A stretch of 64,000 bases of DNA, taken from assembly GCA_003352285.1 (NCBI GenBank), contig QQVN01000002.1, positions 124,001 to 188,000 on the forward strand. Reading direction: 5' to 3'. Positions 1 through 8,797 of the stretch are shown piece by piece. The notes under the pieces are model-generated. The model searched no databases, was not told the DNA's origin, and saw only the letters and a list, made by a program, of their open reading frames with translations. A program made the position numbers and the translations under genes. Each line of letters opens with the position of its first letter. The first letter of the stretch is position 1. The stretch comes from Thermoproteota archaeon. Lineage in GTDB: Archaea; Thermoproteota; Nitrososphaeria; Nitrososphaerales; Nitrosopumilaceae.

Positions 1-1
1 T

Positions 2-493
2 CAAACATTAGCTAACAGAGACGACGAAGTTAACAGGCAATATTTCCTTTTAGTACGATTGATCCGAAGTACAATGATTGATAATAGATTAGTTGATATG
101 TTTAATCTTGAAAAAATTGATGTACTCGATTATCGAATAGCTGCAAACCTTCTAGAAAGTGCTGGAGATACAATTGTTGAGCTTGCAAACTCAATTTACC
201 TATCAACCCTTTCTAAAATAGATCTAAAGAAAATTCACGATATTGTAAAAAATTTTGGAAAAATGCAAGAGAAATCGATTGATGCTTTTATAAAAAACGA
301 TAGAAGTATTGCTATTGAAGCAATTTCTTTGCATAAGGAAAATCAGAAAAAAATGTCTTTACTTAGATCATCCCTTGATTCAAAAAACCAACTTCCTATT
401 GATTTCTTAGATCTTATACATATGTTTGAACGTGTAGAACGTTCTTGGGCAGATATTGCTGATTTAGTAAAACCGATATATTCAAAACAATAA
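2..493 (+). CDS. PhoU-domain protein, 3' part (cut by window start)
   Basis: The reading frame is open from base 2, so the gene begins outside the window; the TTG at 59 is only an internal codon. The upstream part reads [14 protein letters not shown], which matches the conserved D-x-x-V-D/N-R-x-Y-F/L-x-x-R stretch of PhoU helical bundles. The rest is all-helical with no membrane segment, as expected for a PhoU domain. Such proteins in archaea, often with an N-terminal AbrB-type DNA-binding domain, act as phosphate-uptake regulators. The N-terminal domain is not visible, so that role is an inference. The 3' end overlaps the convergent Nudix gene by 12 bases. Confidence 0.75.
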   Translation, partial: QTLANRDDEVNRQYFLLVRLIRSTMIDNRLVDMFNLEKIDVLDYRIAANLLESAGDTIVELANSIYLSTLSKIDLKKIHDIVKNFGKMQEKSIDAFIKNDRSIAIEAISLHKENQKKMSLLRSSLDSKNQLPIDFLDLIHMFERVERSWADIADLVKPIYSKQ

Positions 494-997
494 TTTTTTC
501 TTTGCTGCATAAGTTAATACTGCACAAATAGTTTTTGAATCAATAATTTTACCTTTCTTAATCATTGTAATTAATTTCTTCAAATCAATCTTTACAACTG
601 AAATGAATTCATCATTATCTGGATCTAAATCTCCAACTTTCTTAAGGTCTTTTGCTACAAAACAATGAATTACTTCTGAATTATATCCAACTGACGGATA
701 ATATGATAGTAAATGAACCATCTTTTTTGCCTTGTATCCTGTCTCTTCAATTAACTCTCTGTAGGCACATTTTTCAGGTTTTTCACCTTTTTCTAACGTC
801 CCGGCTGGAATTTCTAAAATGTATCCATGTGGATATCTATGCTGTTTTACAAGAATTACTTTATTTTCTTCATCAAAGGCTAACATCGCAGCAGCTCCTC
901 TATGTTCAATAATCTCTCGTCGTACTTTACGACCCTCGATTTTTAGATCATATAATGATAAACCTAATACTTTACCTTGAAAGATCTTTTTCTTCAT
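482..997 (-). CDS. Nudix hydrolase, ADP-ribose pyrophosphatase type
   Basis: A 171-residue protein with a complete Nudix box at residues 66-88 (G-x5-E-x7-REL-x-EE-x-G-Y). The metal-binding glutamates are E84 and E85 within RELIEETG. The upstream segment [20 protein letters not shown] is typical of the ADP-ribose/NDP-sugar pyrophosphatase subgroup, which cleaves the diphosphate bond using Mg2+ and recycles or detoxifies ADP-ribose. It is cytoplasmic, with no signal peptide. The ATG start lies 27 bases from the end of the upstream Lrp-like gene on the same strand, so the two may be co-transcribed. Substrate choice within the family cannot be read from sequence alone. Confidence 0.9.
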   Translation of the reverse strand: MKKKIFQGKVLGLSLYDLKIEGRKVRREIIEHRGAAAMLAFDEENKVILVKQHRYPHGYILEIPAGTLEKGEKPEKCAYRELIEETGYKAKKMVHLLSYYPSVGYNSEVIHCFVAKDLKKVGDLDPDNDEFISVVKIDLKKLITMIKKGKIIDSKTICAVLTYAAKKKLLF

Positions 998-1024
998 TAT
1001 TTTTTAAAATTTAATGCAACTATT

Positions 1025-1948
1025 TTAGTGTGTTTGATACATCAAATGCAGTGTTGGAGATCTTTGAGCATCTTTAATAGCATTAAATATCCATTTTTGA
1101 GGAAATGTGATTCGTTTTGGAATAAAAAGATCAGCTGAACCCACTCCTTCTACTTCCCTAACTCTTTGAGTTAGCTCATCAAGCTTGAAAATATTATCAC
1201 TATGCATGAATAACACAATTTGATTTTTTGCAATAAATGGACGCTGAAGAAAATTTTCAGCAAATTCTTTTTCTAATCGCTTTAAGGTTGTTTGTAATTC
1301 ATCTGTAATCCAAGTCAATATTGCATGTGGAATATATCCTTCAAGTTTTGTTGGCTCATAAACAAGAGTAAATTGTATTGCCTCATCACTTTGCAGTTTT
1401 TCAATTGAACGTGTTACTGTTTTTGTTGATAATCCGGTAGCTTTTGCAATTTCTTCAATTTTTTCTCTAGGATCCTTCATTAACTCGTTAATGATTTCTA
1501 AATCAGTTTTAGTTAAATTAGAATTCATTCCAGGATTTTCTGCTTCAAATATTGTAAGTACTCTTACATCTTTCATCAAATTTTTTGCAAGCTCAATCTT
1601 TTGTTGAACGTTTTCTTTTACAACAATTCCACATACGGTGACTCCTCCCACGCATGGAACTATGAGAAACGGCTCCCCTACCAGCTTGACTTGTTGTAAA
1701 ATTTCATCTGAATCTCTGCCAGAAACTACAATGTAAAAAATGCCATATCCTAACACAGGTGGTTCTATTTTTAATGCAAAATACTCTATTGTACCTTTTT
1801 TCATCATTTTTTTTATTCTAGATTTTACAGCACCACCGGAAATACCGACCGCTTTCCCAATTTGTCTGTCTGACTCTCTACAATTGTTTAGTAGTCTGCT
1901 TAAGATTTGTATATCTAAATTGTCTAATTTATCACTTTTATTAGCCAC
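1025..1948 (-). CDS. Double Lrp/AsnC-family transcriptional regulator
   Basis: A 307-residue protein with two HTH modules of Lrp/AsnC type. The first is at about residues 9-60 (LDNLDIQILSRLLNNCRESD, then IGKAVGISGGAVKSRIKKM). The second is at about 147-196 (TDLEIINELMKDPREKIEEI, then AKATGLSTKTVTRSIEKLQ). Each is followed by a beta-alpha-beta region resembling the Lrp ligand/dimer fold. Tandem Lrp fusions are common in ammonia-oxidising archaea; their targets are mostly unknown. The intergenic space upstream (1949-2104) is shared with the divergent ABC exporter operon, so autoregulation or control of that operon is possible but not shown by sequence. Confidence 0.85.
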   Translation of the reverse strand: MANKSDKLDNLDIQILSRLLNNCRESDRQIGKAVGISGGAVKSRIKKMMKKGTIEYFALKIEPPVLGYGIFYIVVSGRDSDEILQQVKLVGEPFLIVPCVGGVTVCGIVVKENVQQKIELAKNLMKDVRVLTIFEAENPGMNSNLTKTDLEIINELMKDPREKIEEIAKATGLSTKTVTRSIEKLQSDEAIQFTLVYEPTKLEGYIPHAILTWITDELQTTLKRLEKEFAENFLQRPFIAKNQIVLFMHSDNIFKLDELTQRVREVEGVGSADLFIPKRITFPQKWIFNAIKDAQRSPTLHLMYQTH

Positions 1949-2075
1949 TGATTTTCTATAATATCCTAATTATTTATAAAAATGTCGTAAGTATTGTTCA
2001 TTACTTTAATAATGGTTCATAGTGCCAATTTTTACTAATAAAATGTCTTAATTATTTAGAATTCTGATCTAATAT

Positions 2076-2085
2076 CTTATATAAG
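2076..2085 (+). promoter_or_regulatory. TATA box of the ABC exporter operon
   Basis: CTTATATAAG is centred about 25 bases before the GTG at 2105. This is the spacing expected for a transcript with essentially no leader, and it supports GTG 2105 as the start codon. Confidence 0.6.
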
Positions 2086-2104
2086 AGACTTTTAATTCAG
2101 ATCT

Positions 2105-3292
2105 GTGGATTATAGAATTAATCTTGCCAAGAGGATGTTATTCAATAAAAAAGGCAGTCTAATTGGAGCTGTCTTAGCTGTAACAATTGGAATTTTAGTA
2201 ATCCATGTTAATTTTGTAATTTTTCAAGGACTTTTTGATGCTATTGTTAGAGATATTAGTGATTATAGAAATGGTGATGTCTTAATCACAGATGAAGAAG
2301 ATTTCATAGACAAATCCGATCTTTCTCTTGTTAATTGGTTTGAACGAATTCCATATGTAGAAGCGGCAACGCCGCGGCTGTCATCGACAGCTTCAATCAA
2401 TATGACAAAATTTGGTAAACTTCATGAAGAAACACGTGTTCCAGTTGTTGGCGTTGATCCCATTCGTGATATACGAGCTTCTACAGTTCATGAAACAGTT
2501 ACTGAAGGGCAATTTGTTTTTTCTAGAAACTCGATTGTTTTGGGATCTAACATAGCACGGGATCTAGGGGGTGCTCAAGTAGGTGATAATGTTAAGGTGC
2601 TAATTGTTGACCGATATGGGCAAGATCAGATTAAACGCTTTATTGTCACAGGCATTGCAAAGTCTCCCGGTGGACAAGGTTTTGATTACAGCGTTGTAAT
2701 GCATATTGATACCTTGCGTGATTTAATGAACCGACCTGGTGATACTGGTTCTATAATGGTAAAATTAAATGATAGAAGTAAAGCTTTAGAAGTAAAAAAC
2801 TTCTTCCTCAGTGCATTTCCTAATGATGATTTTTTAGCAGAAACAATTGAGGAATCTGCAGAACAACAACTTGCAGGTTTTAGATCTGGTATAGCTATGA
2901 TTAACATGATTGGATACTTCGGAATGATGTCTTCAGCATTTGCAATTGTAACTATTCAAATGATGTTAGTAAATGGTAAGACTCGAGAAATAGGCGTAAT
3001 GCGTTCTATTGGTGCCAAAAGGAAAGATATTTTGATTATTTTTATTTTTCAAGGAATGATCATTGGAGCTATAGGTGCTGGAGTTGGGACAGCAGCTGGT
3101 TTGGGTTATACATTTTATGCTAAAGAAACAAAAATGTCTTTTAATAACAGTTTACCTTTAGAAGTTAGCTATGATTGGGGGAAAATTACCCAGACTGCAT
3201 TAACATCATTTAGCTTGGCAATAATTGCATCACTTTATCCATCATATAGGGCCACTAAACTTTTACCCGTGGAGGCGATGAGAACTGTCTGA
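2105..3292 (+). CDS. ABC transporter permease, MacB/LolC (FtsX) family
   Basis: A 395-residue membrane protein. One N-terminal membrane helix (about 16-38) is followed by a large extracytoplasmic domain of about 230 residues and then three C-terminal helices (about 270-295, 315-345, 365-385). The stretch KTREIGVMRSIGAKRKDI is the hallmark coupling segment of FtsX/LolC permeases. Such permeases work mechanically on exported or membrane-bound substrates. GTG at 2105 is chosen because of the TATA box about 25 bases upstream. The stop codon overlaps the CTG start of the ATPase gene, and the exported partner follows, so the three form one operon. The substrate is unknown. Confidence 0.85.
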   Translation: MDYRINLAKRMLFNKKGSLIGAVLAVTIGILVIHVNFVIFQGLFDAIVRDISDYRNGDVLITDEEDFIDKSDLSLVNWFERIPYVEAATPRLSSTASINMTKFGKLHEETRVPVVGVDPIRDIRASTVHETVTEGQFVFSRNSIVLGSNIARDLGGAQVGDNVKVLIVDRYGQDQIKRFIVTGIAKSPGGQGFDYSVVMHIDTLRDLMNRPGDTGSIMVKLNDRSKALEVKNFFLSAFPNDDFLAETIEESAEQQLAGFRSGIAMINMIGYFGMMSSAFAIVTIQMMLVNGKTREIGVMRSIGAKRKDILIIFIFQGMIIGAIGAGVGTAAGLGYTFYAKETKMSFNNSLPLEVSYDWGKITQTALTSFSLAIIASLYPSYRATKLLPVEAMRTV

Positions 3293-3989
3293 TAAAGTAC
3301 TTGAAATTACTAATCTGAACAAAATCTATGGAGAAGGCGATACGAAAGTAAATGCTCTTCAAGATGTTTCAATTTCAATTAAAAAAGGAGAATTTGTATT
3401 AATTGTTGGGAGTTCTGGATCAGGAAAATCAACATTACTCAATATGATAGGCCTACTCGATAATCCATCAAGCGGAAAGATCTTGATTGATGGTACAGAT
3501 ACAACTACTCTAAATGATAATCAGCTTTCTTCATTTCGAAATCAAAAGTTAGGATTTATTTTTCAATTCTCAAACCTCATTTCAGATCTCACCGTATTTG
3601 AAAATGTGTTACTGCCAAGACAAATTGGTTCTACAGATGGTTCTGCTGAAAAGGATGCAAAAGATCTGCTTATAGCTGTAGGAATGGAAGATCAAATGCA
3701 CAAACGTGCAAATAAAATTTCTGGTGGGCAGGCACAGCGTGCAGCAATTGCTAGAGGCATGGTAAATAACCCATCAATTGTTTTAGCTGATGAGCCTACA
3801 GGAAATCTTGATTCTGTTACTGCAAATACAATTGTTCAGTTAATGAAGTCTATTGCAAAGAAATTAGGCCATACTTTCATCATTGTTACCCATGATCGAC
3901 ATCAATTTGGAGAAGTTGATAGAGTAATTACAATCAAAGACGGACGAGCATTTGAAGGAGAGGAACCAACAATGGAGGCTATAGCATAA
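3285..3989 (+). CDS. ABC transporter ATP-binding protein, LolD/MacB type (CTG start)
   Basis: The ATPase partner of the preceding permease. Counted from CTG 3285 it has 234 residues, normal for LolD. It contains Walker A (GSSGSGKST, residues 42-50), the signature [14 protein letters not shown], Walker B with [11 protein letters not shown], and the H-loop VTHD. The first in-frame ATG (3444) would remove Walker A, and an in-frame stop lies at 3279-3281. The only sensible start is therefore CTG 3285, with GGAGG at 3271-3275 nine bases upstream. Its start lies inside the permease stop region (8-base overlap), so translation is probably coupled. The CTG start is inferred from frame and Shine-Dalgarno spacing. 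Confidence 0.88.
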   Translation: MSDKVLEITNLNKIYGEGDTKVNALQDVSISIKKGEFVLIVGSSGSGKSTLLNMIGLLDNPSSGKILIDGTDTTTLNDNQLSSFRNQKLGFIFQFSNLISDLTVFENVLLPRQIGSTDGSAEKDAKDLLIAVGMEDQMHKRANKISGGQAQRAAIARGMVNNPSIVLADEPTGNLDSVTANTIVQLMKSIAKKLGHTFIIVTHDRHQFGEVDRVITIKDGRAFEGEEPTMEAIA

Positions 3990-5284
3990 TGAATCTTTTT
4001 TCATTACTTTTAATTCCAATAATTCTTAGCACATTTGTTTTCTCTGAAGCTTTTAGTCAAACTGGATCAGGAGATTCCCCATTTGAAAGAAAATTTGGTG
4101 ATGTGAAATATCTTGATTCATACTTTGGTACAATCGATGAAAAAATTGAAGTCAATCCCGGTGATGATAATGTACCTTTTACAGTAGTCTTTGCAAATGT
4201 TGGAACACAAGACATTACTGGAATTAGAGGTCAACTGGCATTACCATTAGGATTTTCAGCTGCATCAGGAACTAGCTCTGTAATTACTGCTGATGCAGAA
4301 ACAAATTCATTGGCCGGACAAAACTTCCATTTGACATTTTTTGTCAATGTGGGAGAACATGTTAAAATTGGACAATTTCATGCAACTGTTAAAGTAGATT
4401 ATTCTAGACTCCGTGAATCTGGTGAAAGAAACGCATTCTTTGAATTTCAATCCAAAGTCACCGGGGATAGTATTATCAATATGCGTGCATTAGAGCCATT
4501 TCTTACATCATTAACTAAAAATCATGTAGTGATCGAAATTTCTAATGATGGCACTGCACCAGTTTCTGCAGTAGATATTGAATTAACAAATACTCAGAGT
4601 GAAATAGCATCAACTGCACAATCAATTACAAATATTGAAAACGTTGTAATTCTAAATACAAACTGGGATGTTGGACAGATTAACGCAGGTGATAAAAAAT
4701 ACTTAGAAGCAGACATCTATGTTCCAAAAAATCTCAAAGGTGATACACTTCGGGCACCAATGACAATTACATATTACAATGCACAAGGCGATAAGACTCA
4801 AATCTTTAGAATAGTTGATTTTTTCATTAAAGGATTGATTGATGTTACAATTTATGATGTGGATGTAATAGATTTATCAGGACAAAAAACAATCATTGGA
4901 GAAATAATTAATGAAGGAAATGAAGATGCTGTGTTTGGTTTTGTTACAATTGAACCTCTAGGTGAATCAAACATAAAAAAGAAAACACAATTTATTGATG
5001 AGATAGAAATTGATTCTCCAGTTCCATTTAACGTGCCTATAGAGTTTGAGGGAGAACCAAAATTTGGAGAGCATGAAATACGTGTAACACTTCGCTACAA
5101 AGATGATACAAGAGAAGAGCATTTTCTAAGTCATGATACAACCATTTTTCTACCTCCACCCGAAAAAAACAACGATAATCCAGATGCCTTACAATTAATT
5201 ATTATTCCAATAATTGCAGCAATTGCAATTTTCTTTTATTTCAAACGGAAAAGAAAGCATCAATCAGAAATTAAGGCAAGCTAA
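3989..5284 (+). CDS. Exported, membrane-anchored beta-rich protein of the ABC operon
   Basis: A 431-residue protein with an N-terminal signal peptide (about residues 1-24, ending near SEAFSQ) and a C-terminal membrane helix (about 400-420) followed by RKRKH. The exterior part is beta-rich. It carries repeated CARDB/COG1361-like modules such as PFTVVFANVGTQDITGIRG and NHVVIEISNDGTAPVSAVDI, which are typical of archaeal cell-surface proteins. The ATG overlaps the ATPase stop by one base (TAATG), so it belongs to the exporter operon and may be its surface partner. The exact function is unknown. Confidence 0.75.
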   Translation: MNLFSLLLIPIILSTFVFSEAFSQTGSGDSPFERKFGDVKYLDSYFGTIDEKIEVNPGDDNVPFTVVFANVGTQDITGIRGQLALPLGFSAASGTSSVITADAETNSLAGQNFHLTFFVNVGEHVKIGQFHATVKVDYSRLRESGERNAFFEFQSKVTGDSIINMRALEPFLTSLTKNHVVIEISNDGTAPVSAVDIELTNTQSEIASTAQSITNIENVVILNTNWDVGQINAGDKKYLEADIYVPKNLKGDTLRAPMTITYYNAQGDKTQIFRIVDFFIKGLIDVTIYDVDVIDLSGQKTIIGEIINEGNEDAVFGFVTIEPLGESNIKKKTQFIDEIEIDSPVPFNVPIEFEGEPKFGEHEIRVTLRYKDDTREEHFLSHDTTIFLPPPEKNNDNPDALQLIIIPIIAAIAIFFYFKRKRKHQSEIKAS

Positions 5285-5295
5285 GATTATATTCG

Positions 5296-5706
5296 ATGCG
5301 TGAAGATACATGTTTCATGTACGGGGATGAAATTGAAGTCCCAAAAGAGATTAGACAATTCATGTTAGAAAAAGCTGAAGAAACTAATCTTGGACAAAAA
5401 AATGGTGCTAATAAACAATATCGCTATGGTAATTTGCATATACGAGAATACGATGATAAATTTCTAGTTCACACTGATAAAATTGATCCAAGAAAAGATC
5501 CACTAGGACATCTCTTCTATGATGCTCCCGAAGTCATTATAGGTTTAACATGCGCAGCAATTGGAGGTTATCAAGTCGGCACAAATATTTTCAAAAAAAC
5601 AAATTCCAAAAACCTTTCAAAAATTTCTGGCCTAGGTTCATCATTGCTTCTTGGCTACCTAGGATATTCTCTAACAAAAAAAATTAAGCAACTTAAGGGT
5701 GACTAA
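5296..5706 (+). CDS. Small membrane protein of unknown function
   Basis: A 136-residue protein I do not recognise. The first 80 residues are charged and soluble. Two hydrophobic helices follow, at about 80-98 (VIIGLTCAAIGGYQVGTNIF) and 109-126 (SGLGSSLLLGYLGYSL), separated by a basic turn. It starts 11 bases after the exporter operon and overlaps the following UbiB-like kinase by 8 bases, so it is probably co-transcribed with both. A membrane role next to the kinase is an inference from context only. Confidence 0.65.
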   Translation: MREDTCFMYGDEIEVPKEIRQFMLEKAEETNLGQKNGANKQYRYGNLHIREYDDKFLVHTDKIDPRKDPLGHLFYDAPEVIIGLTCAAIGGYQVGTNIFKKTNSKNLSKISGLGSSLLLGYLGYSLTKKIKQLKGD

Positions 5707-7258
5707 ATTATCAACTCTACGAACTATCCACGTACTCTTCAAATTACTGCCTTCAATAATTGCACTACGCAGTGATCGTAGAAAATGGGTAAAACAAGAA
5801 GGTAAAGATGTTGATCTTGAAAAATATAGAAGAAACGCACGAAAAGTTCTTGACACATTTCTTACTCTAGGACCAGTGTACATCAAGCTAGGCCAATGGT
5901 TATCTTCTCGTGCAGATATACTTCCACAACCATACATGCAAGAACTTTCAAAATTACAAGATGATGTTCCTGCAGAATCATTTGAGAAAGTAAAACCCAT
6001 AATCGAAAAGGATTTGGGTCCCCTTGAAAAAAAATTTACAAATATTGACCAAACCGCAATCTCAGGTGCATCATTAGGACAAGTGTACCTAGCAAATATT
6101 GATCACCAAAAAGTTGTTGTCAAAGTAAAACGTCCAGGAATTGAAAAAGTTGTCGAAGAGGATCTTAAGGTATTAAAAAAAATATTACCTTTAGCTCTAA
6201 AATTTGTTGATCCTAATCTAAGATTTTCTGCAAAAGCAATGCTATCACAGTTTGTAGAAACCATTCATGAAGAGATGGATTACACAATTGAATCTGAAAA
6301 TCTCAAACAAATTAAAAAAAATATGGAGAAAAACGGAAACGTCATAGTGCCATCCGTTTACGATGATTATTCTTCAAAAAATGTACTTACCATGGAGTAT
6401 ATTCCTGGCATTAAAATTACGAATATTGAGGGCCTTGATGAAAAAGGAATTGACAGACAGAAACTAGTCATCGATGTTCACAAAATATTCTTTACGATGC
6501 TTTTACGCCATTCAATTTTTCATGCAGATCCACATCCTGGAAATATTTCTGTAACAAATGAAGGAAAATTGATTCTCTATGATTATGGTATGGTTGGACG
6601 GCTCGATAATGATACAAGAAAACGCCTTGTTCGCCTTTATCTTGCATTAGTCGAAAAAGATCCTCCAAGAACGGTAAATGCAATGAGTGAATTAGGAATG
6701 CTTATGCCGGATTATAATCGATCAGTGATTGAACGTGCCATAGAATTATCTGTTCAGGCAATGCATGGCAAAAAACCTGATGAAATGGAGGTCAAAGGGT
6801 TAATGGAAATTGCAAATAAAACAATGAGTAGATTTCCATTCATGCTGCCAAAACACTTGGCACTGTATATGAGAATGGCTTCTATTATAGAAGGAATATA
6901 CAAAACTCATCAAGTCGATTTTAAATTCGTTAAAGTTTTAAAAAATATTTTAGAAGATGAACACTTGATTCGTGATGCATACATTGAAGAGTTAAAATAT
7001 TCATTTACTAGATTTGCTAAATCAATTGATGCTACAATATCAATTGCACCGGAATTAAAAAAATTCATTGATGAAAACAGATCAATCCAACTTAATACAA
7101 AACCAAAATCTACTATATTATTACCCGGTAGTATAATTTCATCTGCAATTTTTGTAGGCTCTGCAATGATATATTCTACAAACGAAGCACTAGCTTCTGT
7201 TGGCATGATTGGTTCATTAGTAATTATGACAATCTCAATTTTGCTTAGGAAAAAATAA
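5699..7258 (+). CDS. ABC1/AarF/UbiB-family atypical kinase
   Basis: A 519-residue atypical protein-kinase-like ATPase. Visible family motifs: the KxGQ segment (YIKLGQWLSSRADILP), the Ala-rich loop (SGASLGQVYLA), the lysine in VVVKVKRPG, the catalytic HADPHPGN and the metal-binding DYG (canonical DFG). Two C-terminal membrane helices (about 475-495 and 498-515) anchor it. UbiB/ADCK proteins support isoprenoid-quinone or other lipid metabolism at the membrane. The quinone role in ammonia oxidisers is plausible but inferred. The start is GTG at 5699, overlapping the upstream gene. Confidence 0.88.
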   Translation: MTKLSTLRTIHVLFKLLPSIIALRSDRRKWVKQEGKDVDLEKYRRNARKVLDTFLTLGPVYIKLGQWLSSRADILPQPYMQELSKLQDDVPAESFEKVKPIIEKDLGPLEKKFTNIDQTAISGASLGQVYLANIDHQKVVVKVKRPGIEKVVEEDLKVLKKILPLALKFVDPNLRFSAKAMLSQFVETIHEEMDYTIESENLKQIKKNMEKNGNVIVPSVYDDYSSKNVLTMEYIPGIKITNIEGLDEKGIDRQKLVIDVHKIFFTMLLRHSIFHADPHPGNISVTNEGKLILYDYGMVGRLDNDTRKRLVRLYLALVEKDPPRTVNAMSELGMLMPDYNRSVIERAIELSVQAMHGKKPDEMEVKGLMEIANKTMSRFPFMLPKHLALYMRMASIIEGIYKTHQVDFKFVKVLKNILEDEHLIRDAYIEELKYSFTRFAKSIDATISIAPELKKFIDENRSIQLNTKPKSTILLPGSIISSAIFVGSAMIYSTNEALASVGMIGSLVIMTISILLRKK

Positions 7259-7259
7259 C

Positions 7260-7649
7260 CTAGTCTATTTGAATATCCTTACCAGATTTGGTTATTGGTA
7301 TTGTAATATTTAGTACTCCATTATCATATTTAGCTGATGTGATTTTTTCTTCACCCTCTTTGATGTTTATTGGAAGGCGAATTTTTTTATCAATTATCTT
7401 TGGTCTTTGACTGCATATGACCTCGATAGTTTTTTCTTGAGGTTTTTTTTCTGCATTAATTGATAAAATATTCCCATTTAGTCTCAACTTGATATCACTT
7501 TTCTCAAATCCAGGTAAATCAACTTGCAAAATTAACTTATCCTGTTCTATCATCATGTCTACTGGAGGTAGAACAAATTCATAAAACTCTCTTGATTTAT
7601 TTCCTATTTCTTTCATCATATCTTTTGTCATAGACTTTACAAAATCCAT
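7260..7649 (-). CDS. Small heat-shock protein, Hsp20/alpha-crystallin family
   Basis: A 129-residue protein with an alpha-crystallin domain at about 30-122. The beta strands LILQVDLPGFEKSDIKLRL and GVLNITIPI are characteristic, the latter resembling the conserved GVLxIxxP. Hsp20 proteins are ATP-independent holdases that form oligomers and bind unfolding clients in the cytoplasm. It is a single gene, convergent with the UbiB-like kinase with only one base between the stops. No CIRCE-like or other heat-shock operator was noticed upstream. Confidence 0.88.
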   Translation of the reverse strand: MDFVKSMTKDMMKEIGNKSREFYEFVLPPVDMMIEQDKLILQVDLPGFEKSDIKLRLNGNILSINAEKKPQEKTIEVICSQRPKIIDKKIRLPINIKEGEEKITSAKYDNGVLNITIPITKSGKDIQID

Positions 7650-7707
7650 TCTGATTATGATGATTAAATTATGTTATAAATTTTAGAGTTATTCTACGAG
7701 TAAATCA

Positions 7708-8052
7708 CTAGTTTTGTTTGTGATTTTGGAAACATTCTCTACAATAAACTGGTCTGTCGTCTTTTGGCTTGAATGGAATTTGACATTCATTACCACAGTC
7801 TCCACAGGTAGCAGTAAACATTTCTCTAGGTCTGTCTCCTCTCGAACCTCTAAATCTAGATCCTCTGTCATTTCTTCCATAGCTTGAACCCCTACCAAAT
7901 CTAGATCCTCCACTTCGTTGTGGTTTGTGATTTTGGAAACATTCTCTACAATAAACTGGTCTGTCGTCTTTTGGCTTGAATGGAATTTGACATTCATTAC
8001 CACAGTCTCCACAGGTAGCAGTAAACATTTCTCTTTCTTGATCAAAAGGCAA
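7708..8052 (-). CDS. Zinc-ribbon protein with duplicated CxxC-x17-CxxC domain
   Basis: A 114-residue protein made of two nearly identical zinc-binding modules (about residues 8-43 and 79-114). They are joined by a Gly/Arg/Ser-rich linker of about 35 residues (RSGGSRFGRGSSYGRNDRG and onward). Each module has Cys-Gly-Asp-Cys, 17 residues, then Cys-Arg-Glu-Cys, the CxxC-x17-CxxC pattern. The basic RG-rich linker suggests nucleic-acid binding, which is an inference. The two modules are encoded by an exact 112-bp direct repeat, so the duplication is very recent or actively homogenised. Confidence 0.8.
   Translation of the reverse strand: MPFDQEREMFTATCGDCGNECQIPFKPKDDRPVYCRECFQNHKPQRSGGSRFGRGSSYGRNDRGSRFRGSRGDRPREMFTATCGDCGNECQIPFKPKDDRPVYCRECFQNHKQN
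7716..7827. repeat. Exact 112-bp direct repeat, copy 1
   Basis: Identical to 7923-8034 with an offset of 207 bp. It encodes the second CxxC-x17-CxxC zinc module of the overlapping gene. Confidence 0.97.
7923..8034. repeat. Exact 112-bp direct repeat, copy 2
   Basis: Identical to 7716-7827. It encodes the first zinc module. The repeat covers the whole module and stops at the RG-rich linker on one side. Confidence 0.97.
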
Positions 8053-8215
8053 ATTTTTCTACTGACTGATGAAATTGACTTCTAATTAAACTATGGTATG
8101 AAAACTGTGCTTCCTTGAGGCAATTCATTCTAAATGCTAAAAAATGAAGATTATTTCAAAATGAATTCTTTCCTTGATAGATTTTTAATCAATAAATTTC
8201 TAGAATTATCAAATT

Positions 8216-8797
8216 ATGATAATTGTTATAGAGGGTGGTGATCAAGCAGGCAAAAAAACTCAATCCTTACTATTGCAAAAAAAACTTCAAAAAAGCCGAA
8301 TTAAAACTAAACTTTTTAGCTTTCCTGATTATTCTACCCCAATAGGAAAAGAAATTAAAAAATATCTTTCCGGTCATAGGAAATTTCCCCCACAAGTAAT
8401 TCATTGTCTACTGGCAGCAAACAGGTGGGAAAAAGTAAACGAAATAAAAAAAGCTCAAGAAAAAAACTCAGTTTTAATCATGAATAGATATTATCAATCA
8501 AATCTTGTATACGGCGTAGTAAATGGCATGAATCCTTCGTGGTTAGAAAAATTAGATGAAGGATTGCCCAAGGCCGATCTTGTTGTTGTATTGGATGTAT
8601 CACAATCTATCTCCTTTAGCAGAAAAAAATCAAACCGAGATCAATTTGAAAAAAATAAGCTATTCTCACAAAAAATTTCTAAAGCATACAGAAGTATAGC
8701 AAAAAAGAAAAATTGGAAAATTGTTAATGCGTCTCAATCACGGCAAGAAGTTCATTTGGAAATTTTGAAATTATTTAGTAAAAAACTACGATTATGA
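8216..8797 (+). CDS. tmk: Thymidylate kinase
   Basis: A 193-residue P-loop kinase of dTMP kinase type. It has the ATP-binding loop EGGDQAGKKTQ at residues 6-16, the FPDYSTPIGKEIKKYL segment that binds the nucleotide base and phosphate, and the NRYYQSNLVYG motif (canonical DRY/R-Y-x-x-S). It converts dTMP to dTDP in the cytoplasm for DNA synthesis. The P-loop reads GKKT rather than GKTT or GKST, as in some archaeal members. It overlaps the HD-domain gene by ATGA and heads the operon tmk-HD-pyrH. Confidence 0.88.
   Translation: MIIVIEGGDQAGKKTQSLLLQKKLQKSRIKTKLFSFPDYSTPIGKEIKKYLSGHRKFPPQVIHCLLAANRWEKVNEIKKAQEKNSVLIMNRYYQSNLVYGVVNGMNPSWLEKLDEGLPKADLVVVLDVSQSISFSRKKSNRDQFEKNKLFSQKISKAYRSIAKKKNWKIVNASQSRQEVHLEILKLFSKKLRL

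Noticed and set aside
3444-3446. ATG 3444 as the ABC ATPase start
   Set aside because: It would remove Walker A and about 50 conserved residues.
7689-8045. Second open frame (118 codons) over the zinc-ribbon gene
   Set aside because: It is open only because the 112-bp repeat duplicates it; it lacks any domain, whereas the other frame has perfect CxxC-x17-CxxC modules.
8053-8215. Possible C/D box or other small RNA in the gap before tmk
   Set aside because: Only loose matches to box motifs and a weak stem; not enough to call an RNA.
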